A stretch of DNA of 64,000 nucleotides from Phormidium sp. FACHB-1136 (lineage in GTDB: Bacteria > Cyanobacteriota > Cyanobacteriia > Phormidesmidales > Phormidesmidaceae): the NCBI RefSeq assembly GCF_014697375.1, contig NZ_JACJRS010000010.1, positions 1 through 64,000 of the forward strand, written 5' to 3'. Numbering within the stretch: position 1 is the stretch's first letter; every line of letters starts with the position of its first letter. Below the pieces are notes generated by a model. The model did no database searches. It was not told the origin of the DNA and saw nothing but the letters and a program-made list of their open reading frames with translations. Shown here piece by piece: positions 43,681 through 53,185 of the stretch. Made by a program: the position numbers and the translations under genes.

Positions 43681-44865
43681 CTATTCCGATACCAGGGAAG
43701 CCAAACCTGCCACCAGTTGATCCAAGTGGGCTTGGGTATGGGTGGCCATCAGGGTAATCCGTAGCCGACTGGTGGGCACCGTGGGCGGACGCACTGCCGA
43801 CACCCACAGCCCCATTTCCTGTAAGGTCTGGCTCGCCGTGATCACCCAACTGGCCGAGTTTCCGACTAAGCACAGGATCGGGGACTCTGAGGGCAATCGC
43901 TGCAAGGTCAGTTTTCTCTCGTCGTCTAGGGTTGCATCTAGGCGACGTTTTAGGTTGTCTACGTTGTGCCAAAGGGTCTGCCGTCGCTGGGGTTCTGTGG
44001 CCACAATCCGCACCGCCGCCAAAGCCGCCGCCGTATCCGCCGGAGAAAGCCCGGTGGTGTAGATCCAGCCGGGGGCGCGGTTACGCAGAAAGTCAATCAC
44101 CGTTTGGGATCCTGCCACATAGCCGCCCAAACTGCCCAGTGCCTTACTCAGGGTGCCCACCGTCACCATGGGACGACCTAGACAGCCTAGGTGCTCCACC
44201 GCTCCAGCCCCGCGATGTCCCAAAACCCCAGTGCCGTGGGCCTCATCCACCAGCACCATGGCTTCGTAGGTTTCGGCTAAATCAAGGATTTGCGGCAAAG
44301 GACAGAGGTCGCCATCCATACTAAACACGCTGTCGGTGGTAATGAGGCAGCGGCGATGCTGGGCGCGATGGGCGGCGAGGCATTGTTCTAGGTGATCGAC
44401 ATCCCCGTGGCGATAGTCGTAGGTGGTGGCTCCGCTGGCCTTGGCCCCGGTGCGCAAACTGGAGTGGTTGTATGCGTCGCTGAGGATCAGATCCGCTGGC
44501 CCTACCAGGGCAATAATAGTACTGAGGTTCGCCAAATAGCCAGAGCTAAACACCAAGGCATCTTCGGTGCGCTTGAGATCAGCTAGGGCCAGTTCCAACT
44601 CCCGATGCAGATCTCGATGGCCGCTCAGCAGCCGTGACCCAGTGCTGCCTGTGCCGTAGGTGTCAATCGCCTCTATCGCCGCCGCCGCCAGCCGAGGATC
44701 CCCCGCTAGGCCGAGATAGTCGTTGCTGGCAAAGTTGATCAAGGGCTGCCCGTCTCGCACCATCACAGCCCCGGCCTTGCCTGTGACAGACGACACTGTG
44801 CGATAGCGGTGGGCACGCTGGAGGGCGGCGAGGGATGGGTGCATCCAGTGGTAGGGGGAGGGCAT
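43681..44865 (-). CDS. bioF: 8-amino-7-oxononanoate synthase
   Basis: 394 residues, a PLP enzyme of the alpha-oxoamine synthase family that condenses pimeloyl thioester with alanine in biotin synthesis. Motifs are NFASNDYLGLAGD, FSSGYLANLS, VDEAHGTGVLGHRG, and TLSKALGSLGGYVAGS with the PLP-binding Lys. No other bio gene is adjacent. Related KBL/HemA enzymes share the fold, but the start (LAALQRAHRYR) and length fit BioF. The ATG is directly preceded by a GGGAGTC-type repeat and has no Shine-Dalgarno sequence. The internal ATG at residue 8 is an alternative start. Confidence 0.92.
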   Translation of the reverse strand: MPSPYHWMHPSLAALQRAHRYRTVSSVTGKAGAVMVRDGQPLINFASNDYLGLAGDPRLAAAAIEAIDTYGTGSTGSRLLSGHRDLHRELELALADLKRTEDALVFSSGYLANLSTIIALVGPADLILSDAYNHSSLRTGAKASGATTYDYRHGDVDHLEQCLAAHRAQHRRCLITTDSVFSMDGDLCPLPQILDLAETYEAMVLVDEAHGTGVLGHRGAGAVEHLGCLGRPMVTVGTLSKALGSLGGYVAGSQTVIDFLRNRAPGWIYTTGLSPADTAAALAAVRIVATEPQRRQTLWHNVDNLKRRLDATLDDERKLTLQRLPSESPILCLVGNSASWVITASQTLQEMGLWVSAVRPPTVPTSRLRITLMATHTQAHLDQLVAGLASLVSE

Positions 44866-44926
44866 GGAAGTCGGAGTGGGAAGTGGGGAGTCGGGAGTGG
44901 GGAGTGGGAAGTCGGGAGTCGGGAAT
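44866..44926. repeat. GGGAGTC/GGGAGTG heptad repeat abutting the bioF start codon
   Basis: About nine imperfect 7-mers (GGAAGTC, GGAGTGG, GGGAGTC, GGGAGTG and variants) begin at the base next to the bioF start codon and cover its whole ribosome-binding region. Confidence 0.85.
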
Positions 44927-45143
44927 TGTCTGATTTGTCTCTGGGGTTTTGTTAGAATTTTGGTCGCATTATGGTTAGGCTAGATACAGCTTGGATTGGC
45001 GTTTCTGCCGCTGGTTGATGGGGCCGAGCCGGGGTGCCCACGACCCGGCTCAGTCATCCGTTCCAGCCGCCCGTCTAGCGACCTGTTCAGGCCATGCCAC
45101 AACACCATTCACCATACTCTTGAGGGGGCATCGTTAGTTACCT

Positions 45144-47120
45144 ATGGCACAGCAACCATCCCTAGAGCCCGTTCGCCCCTTTGACCGTGCCACCCTGGAA
45201 AGTATGTTACAAGCCACCAAGACCCCCGCCACCGGATGGACGATTGAAGCCAGCGAAGAACTGTACCGCATCCATAGCTGGGGGGATCCCTATTTTTCCA
45301 TCAATGCCGACGGCCATATCACGGTGTCGCCCCAGGGAGATCGAGGTGGGTCGCTGGACTTGGTGGAACTGGTGGAGGCGATTAAGCAGCGCAACCTACA
45401 CCTGCCGCTGTTGATCCGGTTCCCCGACATTTTGGAAGACCGCATCGAGCGGATTAACGCCTGCTTTGCGAAGGCCATTGCCCGCTACAAATACAATGGC
45501 GTCTACCGGGGGGTGTTCCCCGTGAAGTGCAACCAGCAGCGGCAGTTGTTGGAAGACATTGTGCGCTTTGGCAAGCCCCACCAGTTTGGCCTGGAGGCGG
45601 GCTCTAAGCCGGAATTGCTGATTGCCCTGGCCACCTTAGACACCCCTGGTGCGCTGTTGATCTGCAACGGCTATAAGGACAAGGACTACATCGAAACGGC
45701 GATGCTAGGCCAGCGCCTCGGCCAGCAGCCGATTATTGTAATCGAGCAAATGAACGAGGTGGAACTGGCCATTGCCGCCAGCCGCCGCCTGAATATCCGT
45801 CCGGTGCTGGGGGTGCGGGCTAAGCTCAGCACCAAAGGCAGCGGTCGCTGGGGGGTCTCGGCGGGGGATCGGGCCAAGTTTGGCCTCACGGTGCCGGAGA
45901 TTTTAGCCGTGGTGGATCGCCTGCGAGAAGAAGACATGCTGGACTGCCTGCAACTGCTGCACTTCCACATTGGCTCCCAAATTTCCGCCATCAGCGTGCT
46001 GAAGGAAGCCCTGCGGGAGGCGGGCCGCATCTATGTGGAACTGGTGGGCTTGGGGGCCAAGATGGGCTACCTAGACGTGGGCGGTGGCCTAGCGGTGGAT
46101 TATGACGGATCCCAAACCAGTTTCTATGCCTCCAAAAACTACAGCACCCAGAACTACGCCAACGACGTGGTGGCCGAAGTCCAGGAAGCCTGTCGGGCCA
46201 AGGATGTTCCCGTTCCTACCCTGATCAGCGAAAGCGGGCGGGCGATTGTCTCCCATCAGTCGGTGCTAGTGTTTGATGTGCTGGGGTGCAGCGATGCCCC
46301 GGTTCAGGATGAGCTGGAAGTTCCCGGCGATGACGATCATGCCATCCTGCGGGAACTCTACGAAATTCACCAGAGCATCACCCCCCAAAACGTGCAGGAA
46401 CTCTACAACGACGCCCTGCAATTCAAGGAAGAGTCCATCAGCCTGTTTAACTTCGGCTACCTCACTCTGGCCGACCGAGCCAAGGCGGAACGACTCTATT
46501 GGGCCTGCTGCCGCAAGGCGCTGTCGGTGGTCAGCGATGCCGACTACGTGCCCGAAGACATCGAGGAACTAACCCAAAGCATGGCCTCGATCTACTACAT
46601 CAACCTGTCGGTGTTTCAGTCCATGCCCGACGCCTGGGCCATCGACCAACTGTTCCCCATCCTGCCCATCCACCGCCTCAACGAAGAACCCTCCTGCCGG
46701 GGCACCCTGGCCGATCTCACCTGCGACAGCGATGGCAAAATTTCCCAGTTCATCGACCTGCGCGATGTCAAGCACGTCCTAGAACTGCATCCCCTAGAAG
46801 AGGATAAACCCTACTATCTGGGCATGTTCCTAGGCGGCGCTTACCAGGAAATTATGGGCAACCTGCACAACCTGTTTGGCGATACCAACGCCGTCCACAT
46901 CCACATGACCCCCAAGGGCTACCAGGTGGAGCACGTCGTCAAAGGCGACACCATGACCGAGGTGCTGGGCTATGTGCAGTACGACGCCGAAGACATGATC
47001 GAAAACATCCGGCGGCGGTCAGAACAGTCCCTCCAGGAAAACCAAATCACCCTGGAGGAGTCCCAACTGCTGATTCAACAATACGAACACAGCCTAGGCC
47101 GCTATACCTACCTGGTGTGA
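45144..47120 (+). CDS. speA: Biosynthetic arginine decarboxylase
   Basis: 658 residues. A PLP-dependent fold-III enzyme making agmatine from arginine, the entry to polyamines. The PLP Lys is in RGVFPVKCNQQ, with HFHIGSQIS, YLDVGGGLAVDYDGS, SESGRAIVSH and DADYVPEDIE-type C-terminal segments. The length is close to the E. coli enzyme (about 658). It is transcribed alone, with a 278-base gap upstream that holds the bioF repeat and no other feature. Confidence 0.96.
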   Translation: MAQQPSLEPVRPFDRATLESMLQATKTPATGWTIEASEELYRIHSWGDPYFSINADGHITVSPQGDRGGSLDLVELVEAIKQRNLHLPLLIRFPDILEDRIERINACFAKAIARYKYNGVYRGVFPVKCNQQRQLLEDIVRFGKPHQFGLEAGSKPELLIALATLDTPGALLICNGYKDKDYIETAMLGQRLGQQPIIVIEQMNEVELAIAASRRLNIRPVLGVRAKLSTKGSGRWGVSAGDRAKFGLTVPEILAVVDRLREEDMLDCLQLLHFHIGSQISAISVLKEALREAGRIYVELVGLGAKMGYLDVGGGLAVDYDGSQTSFYASKNYSTQNYANDVVAEVQEACRAKDVPVPTLISESGRAIVSHQSVLVFDVLGCSDAPVQDELEVPGDDDHAILRELYEIHQSITPQNVQELYNDALQFKEESISLFNFGYLTLADRAKAERLYWACCRKALSVVSDADYVPEDIEELTQSMASIYYINLSVFQSMPDAWAIDQLFPILPIHRLNEEPSCRGTLADLTCDSDGKISQFIDLRDVKHVLELHPLEEDKPYYLGMFLGGAYQEIMGNLHNLFGDTNAVHIHMTPKGYQVEHVVKGDTMTEVLGYVQYDAEDMIENIRRRSEQSLQENQITLEESQLLIQQYEHSLGRYTYLV

Positions 47121-47422
47121 CCAAGGGGGTGACCGGGGATAATACGTGGGGGGTGGGGGCACAGCCCGTTAGACAGCGGGGAACAACTAGAATTTACCCG
47201 TACAAATACGGGAGTCATGGTAAAAATTCACCAAAGCCTTACAGAGTTCTCTGACGATGGCTATGAATCCTTGTTGGTCTGTTTAGTAAGCTAGAGGCCA
47301 AGGCCGCAGGGAACCGTTGCCCGGTTGAGGCGAATAGGGTTGATGAACCTAGGGCTATTGGTGGCTAGGATTCATCAGGCTGCGGTGGTTGGTAGTGGAT
47401 TCTTTAGTGTGGGTGAGCCGCT
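47121..47422. other. 302-base gap after speA
   Basis: Nothing recognised. A weak inverted pair CCCGTA-CAAA-TACGGG (about 47196-47211) lacks a T-run. Confidence 0.4.
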
Positions 47423-47830
47423 ATGGTGTTAAGCCGGATGGGTAGGGGGGTGGCGGAACAACCGGGGCACACTGAGCCGCGCGAATCCGCCGCCCTCGTG
47501 CAAGCTTCCCCCGTGCAAAGTCCTGACATAAATGACCCTGATCAGGGTGCGTATGCCCTGGTTAATTCTGCGGTGGGCAATGCTGGCACGCTGGTGATTC
47601 CCCTGCGGCCCACCCAACTCTGTCGGTTCTGGGGGAACGATGACCAGCAATACCTAGCGCTGAGGTTGGGGCCGTGGCAATACACCTTTTACCGACGGCA
47701 AACCAGCTTAGCCCGTGCCCGTGACTCGGTACAGCAGTGGCAGCAGCTAGGCCATGCGGCTCTCGTGACCCACGACGACGGCCATTATGCCGTGTGGGTC
47801 AAAGACCTCCATGGTACCGTGGCGGTTTAG
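47423..47830 (+). CDS. Hypothetical protein
   Basis: 135 residues. The first 45 are hydrophilic and look unstructured. From about 50 there is a compact part (LVIPLRPTQLCRFWGNDDQQYLALRLGPWQYTFYRR, then HAALVTHDDGHYAVWV) that reads like a small beta-rich domain. No signal, membrane helix or known motif is seen. It lies 67 bases upstream of the pentapeptide gene on the same strand. Met6 could be the start. Confidence 0.65.
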   Translation: MVLSRMGRGVAEQPGHTEPRESAALVQASPVQSPDINDPDQGAYALVNSAVGNAGTLVIPLRPTQLCRFWGNDDQQYLALRLGPWQYTFYRRQTSLARARDSVQQWQQLGHAALVTHDDGHYAVWVKDLHGTVAV

Positions 47831-47897
47831 TGTCGTCGTGGTCTGGTGCAATGCCGTGGCGTGATGGGGTTGGCATCATGGGTGATGGAGAAGTGTG

Positions 47898-48929
47898 ATG
47901 GATTCCGATGCCTCTCGGCAATTGAAACACCTATGGTGCGCCTTTATCGACGGGGAGCGAGACTTCAGCGGCATTGACCTAGCCGGGGCCGACCTTCACC
48001 ATTGGCAACTGACCCAGGTGGTGCTGTGGGGGGCCAACCTGCGGGGCGCGAATCTGGCCCAGGCCCACTTCCGCTATGCCGTGCTGACGGAGGCTTGTCT
48101 ACACAACGCCAACCTTGTACAGGCGGATCTGCGTGGGGCGGATCTACGGGACGCCGTTTTAACTGGGGCTATCCTCAGCCACACCCGCCTAGGAGGGGCC
48201 GTCTATAACCAGCGGACTCAGTTTCCGGTGGGGTTTTCCCCGATTCAGGCGGGGATGGTGCCCTTGGGGCCGGGGGTGACCTTACCCGCCCAAGACTTGC
48301 GACACCGAGACTTTAGCGGAGCCGACCTAACGGCAGCGAATTTGAGTGGGGCGTTGCTGGCGAAGAGTTGTCTATTTGGGGCGGGGCTACAATCGGCTAA
48401 CCTGCTGAGTACCCTACTGGGGGACTGCGACCTACGCTACACCGACCTGCGACAGGCCACCCTGATGCAAGCGGATTTACGGGGGGCCAACCTCAGCTAC
48501 GCCAACCTCGAACGGGCCAATTTGGTAGGGGCAAATCTCTCCACCTGTCGGCTGGTGGGCACCCATCTGCACCATGCACTCTATTCCAAAACCACGCAGT
48601 TCCCGGCAGATTTTCAGCCGCCACCAACGCTACACTGCCTGGAACCGGAAGCGATGTTGGTGGGAGTAGTGCTCAGTGGGGTCCAACTAATGGGCCTGGA
48701 TCTGCGAGGGGCCACCTTGGCCGAGGCCGATCTCTCCCAGGCGAATTTAGGGGATGCTAACCTGTCTGGGGCCAACCTGACTGGGGCTAACCTGACTGGA
48801 GCTAACCTCGCCGGGGCGAATTTGCTGGGGGCAACCCTCACGAAAGCGACGCTCACGGGGGCCAACCTGAGGGCCACCCAGTGCGATCCAGACTTGCAAC
48901 AACGGTTACGGTGCGAGGTACTGGGCTGA
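47898..48929 (+). CDS. Pentapeptide-repeat protein
   Basis: 343 residues made of three blocks of A(D/N)Lxx pentapeptides (about 25-100, 140-225, 270-330; for example ADLRGADLRDAVL and GANLTGANLTGANL). They are separated by two linkers of the same type (YNQRTQFPVGF and YSKTTQFPADF). It should fold as a right-handed quadrilateral beta helix. Such proteins are abundant in cyanobacteria and mostly of unknown role; there are no features of Qnr-type gyrase protection. No signal peptide. Confidence 0.92.
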   Translation: MDSDASRQLKHLWCAFIDGERDFSGIDLAGADLHHWQLTQVVLWGANLRGANLAQAHFRYAVLTEACLHNANLVQADLRGADLRDAVLTGAILSHTRLGGAVYNQRTQFPVGFSPIQAGMVPLGPGVTLPAQDLRHRDFSGADLTAANLSGALLAKSCLFGAGLQSANLLSTLLGDCDLRYTDLRQATLMQADLRGANLSYANLERANLVGANLSTCRLVGTHLHHALYSKTTQFPADFQPPPTLHCLEPEAMLVGVVLSGVQLMGLDLRGATLAEADLSQANLGDANLSGANLTGANLTGANLAGANLLGATLTKATLTGANLRATQCDPDLQQRLRCEVLG

Positions 48930-49100
48930 TCTGGGCCAATGGCTGTGGTTCCGGCCCCTGTGCCTCTTCCATCAGTGGCTACCCACGCCGTGATCCTCCC
49001 CCTTCTAGCCCCTATCCTAGGAAAGACTGGAGTAGCCTGATACAGGTGCTTCCCGGATCGTCTCCTGTTCCTAATCGTTAGCCACAACCTCTCCTCGGCA

Positions 49101-50375
49101 ATGCCTACTCTAAAACGCCCCCAAAAACGATGGATTCTTTCCCTAGTGCCCCTAGCGCTGAGCCTAGCCATTGTCGGCCATAGCTATACCCAGCCCTCAG
49201 CCGCCCAGGCTAGCCTGTGCCCGGTCTCGGCTTCGCAGCCGCTCACCCTCTCCATCGCGAGTCATCGCAACACCTTGCTGCGGGAAAGCTGGCAGAGCTA
49301 TCGGGATCGGTTCATCCAGTCCGATGGTCGGGTGATTGACCGGGAAGATCGAGATCGCACGGTTTCCGAAGGGCAAGCCTATGCCATGCTGCGGGCCGTC
49401 GCCATTAACGACCCCGTCACCTTCGAGCGCACCTACACCTGGGCCAAAAACAACCTGGCTCGTCGCGATGCCCAAGGCCAATTACAAGACCACCTCTGGG
49501 CGTGGCACTGGGGCCAACGGGACGACGGCAGTTGGGACATTGTAGACGCCAACTTTGCCACCGATGCCGACATTGATGCCGCCACCGCCCTCATTTGGGC
49601 CGCCCAACGCTGGCGTTGCCCTCAGTATTTAGAGGAAGCCAAAGCCATCTTGGACGACATTTGGGAACTGGGCACGGTACAGCTACCCGATGGTCAGCGG
49701 CAACTTCTCCCCGGCCCCAAAGAGGCCTTTTTCAACCAACCCGACCGTCTGATTCTCAACCCCTCCTACTTTGCCCCAGCCAGTTTCCGACTCTTTGCTG
49801 AGGTGGATCCTGATCGCGACTGGGAAAGCTTGATCGACAGCGGCTATGCCATGCTGGCGGATCTAGGTCAGTTCTCCGACACTGGACTCCCCCCAGACTG
49901 GGTCATCTATAGCCCCATCACCCAAACCTACCGCCCCCTAGAACCAGACTTTCCCCTGCAAAGTCGGTACAGCTTCGATGCCATCCGGGTATGGTGGCGG
50001 GTGGGCCAAGATGCCGCCTGGAACCAAGAACCCCGCGCCAAAGCCTACCTGCAAGCCCAACTGCCCGAACTAATCCAGCGCTGGGAAGCGGATGATCGTC
50101 TTCCGGCCCGTCTTTCCCTAGATGGGCTGACAGAATCTAGCTACGAGTCCACCGCCCACTACGCCATGCTCTACTCGGCCCTGCTCCAGGTCGATCCCGC
50201 CACCGCCGAGGAAATCTACCAGCAAAAACTCCTCCCCGCCTACCAAGACGGCTTCTGGGACAACAATACCGCCTACTACACCCAAAACCTCGCCTGGTTT
50301 GGCCTACTGCCCTTGGAAGTTTCCCCAGGACGTTTCCAATCCGCCCAACAATCCCTGCGGCGGGTAGCTTGGTAG
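49101..50375 (+). CDS. Glycoside hydrolase family 8 (endoglucanase/BcsZ-like), secreted
   Basis: 424 residues with an N-terminal signal (LSLVPLALSLAIVGHS..AAQA). The (alpha/alpha)6 domain carries proton donor Glu90 in RTVSEGQAYAML and the base region DANFATDADIDAA (Asp155, Asp157), with WAWHWGQRDDGSWD. GH8 enzymes cut beta-1,4-glucans; BcsZ-type members work with cellulose synthases. No bcsA is present here, so a role in exopolysaccharide or wall trimming is inferred. The next gene starts two bases after its stop, so they form an operon. Confidence 0.92.
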   Translation: MPTLKRPQKRWILSLVPLALSLAIVGHSYTQPSAAQASLCPVSASQPLTLSIASHRNTLLRESWQSYRDRFIQSDGRVIDREDRDRTVSEGQAYAMLRAVAINDPVTFERTYTWAKNNLARRDAQGQLQDHLWAWHWGQRDDGSWDIVDANFATDADIDAATALIWAAQRWRCPQYLEEAKAILDDIWELGTVQLPDGQRQLLPGPKEAFFNQPDRLILNPSYFAPASFRLFAEVDPDRDWESLIDSGYAMLADLGQFSDTGLPPDWVIYSPITQTYRPLEPDFPLQSRYSFDAIRVWWRVGQDAAWNQEPRAKAYLQAQLPELIQRWEADDRLPARLSLDGLTESSYESTAHYAMLYSALLQVDPATAEEIYQQKLLPAYQDGFWDNNTAYYTQNLAWFGLLPLEVSPGRFQSAQQSLRRVAW

Positions 50376-50377
50376 GG

Positions 50378-51157
50378 ATGGCCTTTCTCAAAATCCTGCT
50401 GATTCGCCATGGCCAATCCCAAGGCAATGTAGAAGGTCGCATGGAGGGCTGGTCATCCACGGGGCTGACGGATTTAGGCCGGAAACAGGCCCAACAATTG
50501 GGTCAGCGCCTTGCTAAAGAAACTAGACAGCCCACCCACATCTATTGCAGCCCCTTGCAACGGGCCACGGAAACCCTGGCTGCCATGGCTTCAGCATTGT
50601 GGGCAACGGCAGAAATTCCGGTGCCAGAGATCCCGACATCAGAGATCCCGACATCAGAGATCCCGACGTCAGAGATCCCGATACCCGAAATCCCCGTGCC
50701 GACGGTGTTCCACGACGACCTGCGGGAAAATCACCAGGGCATTTTAACGGGGTTGACCTGGGCCGAGGCGCAGGTGAACTATCCCGACCTCTGCCAACGA
50801 CTGGAAACCTTCCTGGACTGGATTCCTATCCCTAATGCGGAAACCCCGCAGGCCGGACACCAACGAGCCGAGCGCTTTGTGAATGACCTGTTGCAGCACC
50901 ACAACGGCGATCAGATTTGGGTGATCAGCCACCAGTGGATTTTGCAGCACATCCTTGCCTGTCTTCTGGGCTGTGGGCACACCTGGGGGATTCCCCTCGG
51001 CCACACCGCCATTACCGAGCTTTGGCTCGACCGCGACCGCTGGTTTGAGAATGACCCCAATCAGCGGCTCAATACCGAACTCTGGCGCATCCAGCGGTTC
51101 AACGATCAATCCCACATCTCTCCTCAGATTGTGACGAAAGGCAACGCTTCTGTTTAG
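50378..51157 (+). CDS. Histidine phosphatase (phosphoglycerate-mutase-like) with EIPTS repeat
   Basis: 259 residues from ATG 50378, two bases after the GH8 stop. Catalytic LIRHGQSQGNVEGRMEGW (His11) and a second His in IWVISHQWILQHI place it in the branch-1 histidine phosphatases. Between the CSPLQRATETL segment and the catalytic DDLRENHQG acid region lies an insert of EIPTS-type pentads encoded by a 15-bp tandem repeat. The family includes sugar phosphatases, alpha-ribazole phosphatase (CobC) and broad phosphatases, and no substrate is assigned. Being coupled to GH8 could mean sugar-phosphate metabolism. Confidence 0.88.
   Translation: MAFLKILLIRHGQSQGNVEGRMEGWSSTGLTDLGRKQAQQLGQRLAKETRQPTHIYCSPLQRATETLAAMASALWATAEIPVPEIPTSEIPTSEIPTSEIPIPEIPVPTVFHDDLRENHQGILTGLTWAEAQVNYPDLCQRLETFLDWIPIPNAETPQAGHQRAERFVNDLLQHHNGDQIWVISHQWILQHILACLLGCGHTWGIPLGHTAITELWLDRDRWFENDPNQRLNTELWRIQRFNDQSHISPQIVTKGNASV
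50626..50700 (+). repeat. 15-bp in-frame tandem repeat (minisatellite)
   Basis: AGAGATCCCGACATC occurs twice exactly, once with one change, and then twice in decayed form. It encodes EIPTS pentads inside the phosphatase. Copy number may vary between strains. Confidence 0.9.
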
Positions 51158-51198
51158 GATGGAACCTAACGCTTTGTGAACTGGTTTGGCGGCATCCT

Positions 51199-52749
51199 AT
51201 GGCTTCTCGTCCTGATATTCTCTTCCTCGTGCTCGATACCCAGCGGGCGGATCGCCTCTCCTGCTACGGCTACGACCAGCCCACCTCACCCCATTTAGAC
51301 ACCCTCGCCGCCGAGGCCACCCGCTTCACCCAGGCCATTTCCGCTGCCCAGTGGACGGTTCCCTCCCATGCCTCCATGTTCACGGGGCTGTATCCCTCGG
51401 AGCACACCATGGTGCAGTCCTATTCCGTATTGCCCCCCGACCTGCCCACCCTAGCCGAACGCTTAGAGGCCAGTGGCTACTACACAGCGGGCTTTTGCAA
51501 CAATCCCCTAGTTGGGGTGATCAACAACGGTCTGCGGCGGGGCTTCACCAGCTTCTTAAACTACAGCGGCCTGTTGACCGCCAAGCCCAACCAGGCGGGC
51601 AGTCATCCCGGATTGGTAAGCCGCTACCGACAATGGTTTAAGCGCCAGGTGGCGGGGGTGCTGAACCGAGTGCAGGACGCCTTTGCCCGGTCGGATGCGC
51701 TGCTGGCCCTCAGCTTTACACCGCTGATGGTACCCCTGTGGCAAACCGCCCTCAGCTTCAAGGGCAACGGCCCCAAATCCCTCGACGACACCGCCAACCT
51801 GCTGATCCACCGCAGCGGCACCCAGGCCGACCAGCCCGTCTTCGCCTTCGTGAACCTGATGGGCACCCACATGCCCTACCATCCCCCCCGCCGCTACATC
51901 GAGCAATTTGCCCCCCTCGTTTTGGCCGACCGCAAGGCCCAAACCTTTTTGCAGCGCTTCAACGGCGATGTTTACGGCTGGCTAGCCCCCCTCACCGGGG
52001 CCCTCGACGACCACCAAAAGCAAACCCTCGACGGCATGTACGACGCCGAAGTCGCCTACCAGGATGCCCTCTTGGGCCAATTCTTCCAGCGCCTCAAGGA
52101 TTCTGGCCGTTTGGACAACACCCTGGTGATTATCTGCGCCGACCACGGGGAACACCTGGGCGAAAAGCAATTCATGGGCCACAGCCTCTCCATTTATAAC
52201 GAACTGGTGCGGGTACCGCTGATCATCCGCGATCCCCAAAACCGCCTTGCCCAAGGCACCACCGTGGATGGCGTTGTCTCCACCCGCCGCCTATTCCACA
52301 CCGTCCTCGCCGCCGCAGGCATCGCCAACGAAAAAGAACTCACCCTCGACCTGCTCCACAGCCAAGAGAATTCCCACAACCGCGATTACGTCTTTGCCGA
52401 GGCCATCCCGCCCCAAAACGTGGTGAACCTCATGCAAAAACGCCAGCCAGAACTGGTGCGAGAAATGAGCTGTGATCGCGTCCGCCGTGCCGTGTGGATG
52501 GGCCAACACAAACTGATCGAAACCGAAGGCTCCGAAGCCGAACTCTACGACGTGCTCGAAGACCCCACCGAAGCCCTCGACCTCAGCGCCATCCTGCCCG
52601 AAAACGTGGAAGCCCTGCAAGATTGCCTCCAAGCCTTTGCGGATCGTTCTGATCGATCCCTGGCCCAAGCCACCCCCACCCGCGCCACCGACTACGACGA
52701 CCCCGAAGTGCGCCGCCGCCTAGAGGAACTAGGGTATTTAGAGGATTGA
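51199..52749 (+). CDS. Sulfatase-fold (alkaline phosphatase superfamily) hydrolase
   Basis: 516 residues. Metal site: LVLDTQRADRLSCYGY (Asp13) and IICADHGEHLGEKQFMGH. The nucleophile segment reads QWTVPSHASMFTG, with Thr53 at the place where sulfatases carry the formylglycine-forming Cys/Ser of CxPxR. Thr is the nucleophile in LtaS-like phosphoglycerol transferases and related phosphodiesterases, so a phosphoester or phosphonoester substrate is more likely than a sulfate ester. No signal or membrane helix is seen, unlike LtaS. A decayed copy of its last codons lies 1 kb downstream. Confidence 0.88.
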   Translation: MASRPDILFLVLDTQRADRLSCYGYDQPTSPHLDTLAAEATRFTQAISAAQWTVPSHASMFTGLYPSEHTMVQSYSVLPPDLPTLAERLEASGYYTAGFCNNPLVGVINNGLRRGFTSFLNYSGLLTAKPNQAGSHPGLVSRYRQWFKRQVAGVLNRVQDAFARSDALLALSFTPLMVPLWQTALSFKGNGPKSLDDTANLLIHRSGTQADQPVFAFVNLMGTHMPYHPPRRYIEQFAPLVLADRKAQTFLQRFNGDVYGWLAPLTGALDDHQKQTLDGMYDAEVAYQDALLGQFFQRLKDSGRLDNTLVIICADHGEHLGEKQFMGHSLSIYNELVRVPLIIRDPQNRLAQGTTVDGVVSTRRLFHTVLAAAGIANEKELTLDLLHSQENSHNRDYVFAEAIPPQNVVNLMQKRQPELVREMSCDRVRRAVWMGQHKLIETEGSEAELYDVLEDPTEALDLSAILPENVEALQDCLQAFADRSDRSLAQATPTRATDYDDPEVRRRLEELGYLED

Positions 52750-52831
52750 TTTATAATGGGTGAATTAGGGTTTACATGGGTAGGCTCTGATTGTGTTTTT
52801 CAGTCATTCTGCTCCTATGGAGGGCTGTTAT

Positions 52832-53185
52832 ATGCCTGGTCAAGTTAGCACTGTTCAAGGTCTGCTCCAGGAGGCAAGTCAGCTATCTCCAGAAGAACAG
52901 CTACAACTCGCAATTCAACTACTTCAGCGACTTCAGCCTGTTTCTTATCGGCAATTAGAAAAAACTGAACCCACTCAGCATTCGTCGAATAACTATCGAA
53001 CGATGATAAATTTGGCTGCGACAAATCCAGTTGTGGTCAATTTAGAACGGAATTCTTCAACAAAGATAGATTCAAAAAATACAAATGCCGACAAACCAGA
53101 GATCACCATTAGCTATCTTCTAGACAATCCAATCCCAGTGCATAATGACTTTAAACCTCTGAGTCGAGAGGAGATTTATGACTGA
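52832..53185 (+). CDS. Probable antitoxin of a PIN-domain toxin
   Basis: 117 residues from ATG 52832, with GGAGG eight bases upstream. The first 35 residues (VQGLLQEASQLSPEEQLQLAIQLLQRLQ) form an amphipathic helix common at the start of cyanobacterial PIN antitoxins. The rest is polar and likely disordered, as in toxin-wrapping tails. It overlaps the toxin start by eight bases. The AT-rich composition differs from its neighbours. Assignment is by position and the helix; no DNA-binding fold is recognised. Confidence 0.7.
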   Translation: MPGQVSTVQGLLQEASQLSPEEQLQLAIQLLQRLQPVSYRQLEKTEPTQHSSNNYRTMINLAATNPVVVNLERNSSTKIDSKNTNADKPEITISYLLDNPIPVHNDFKPLSREEIYD

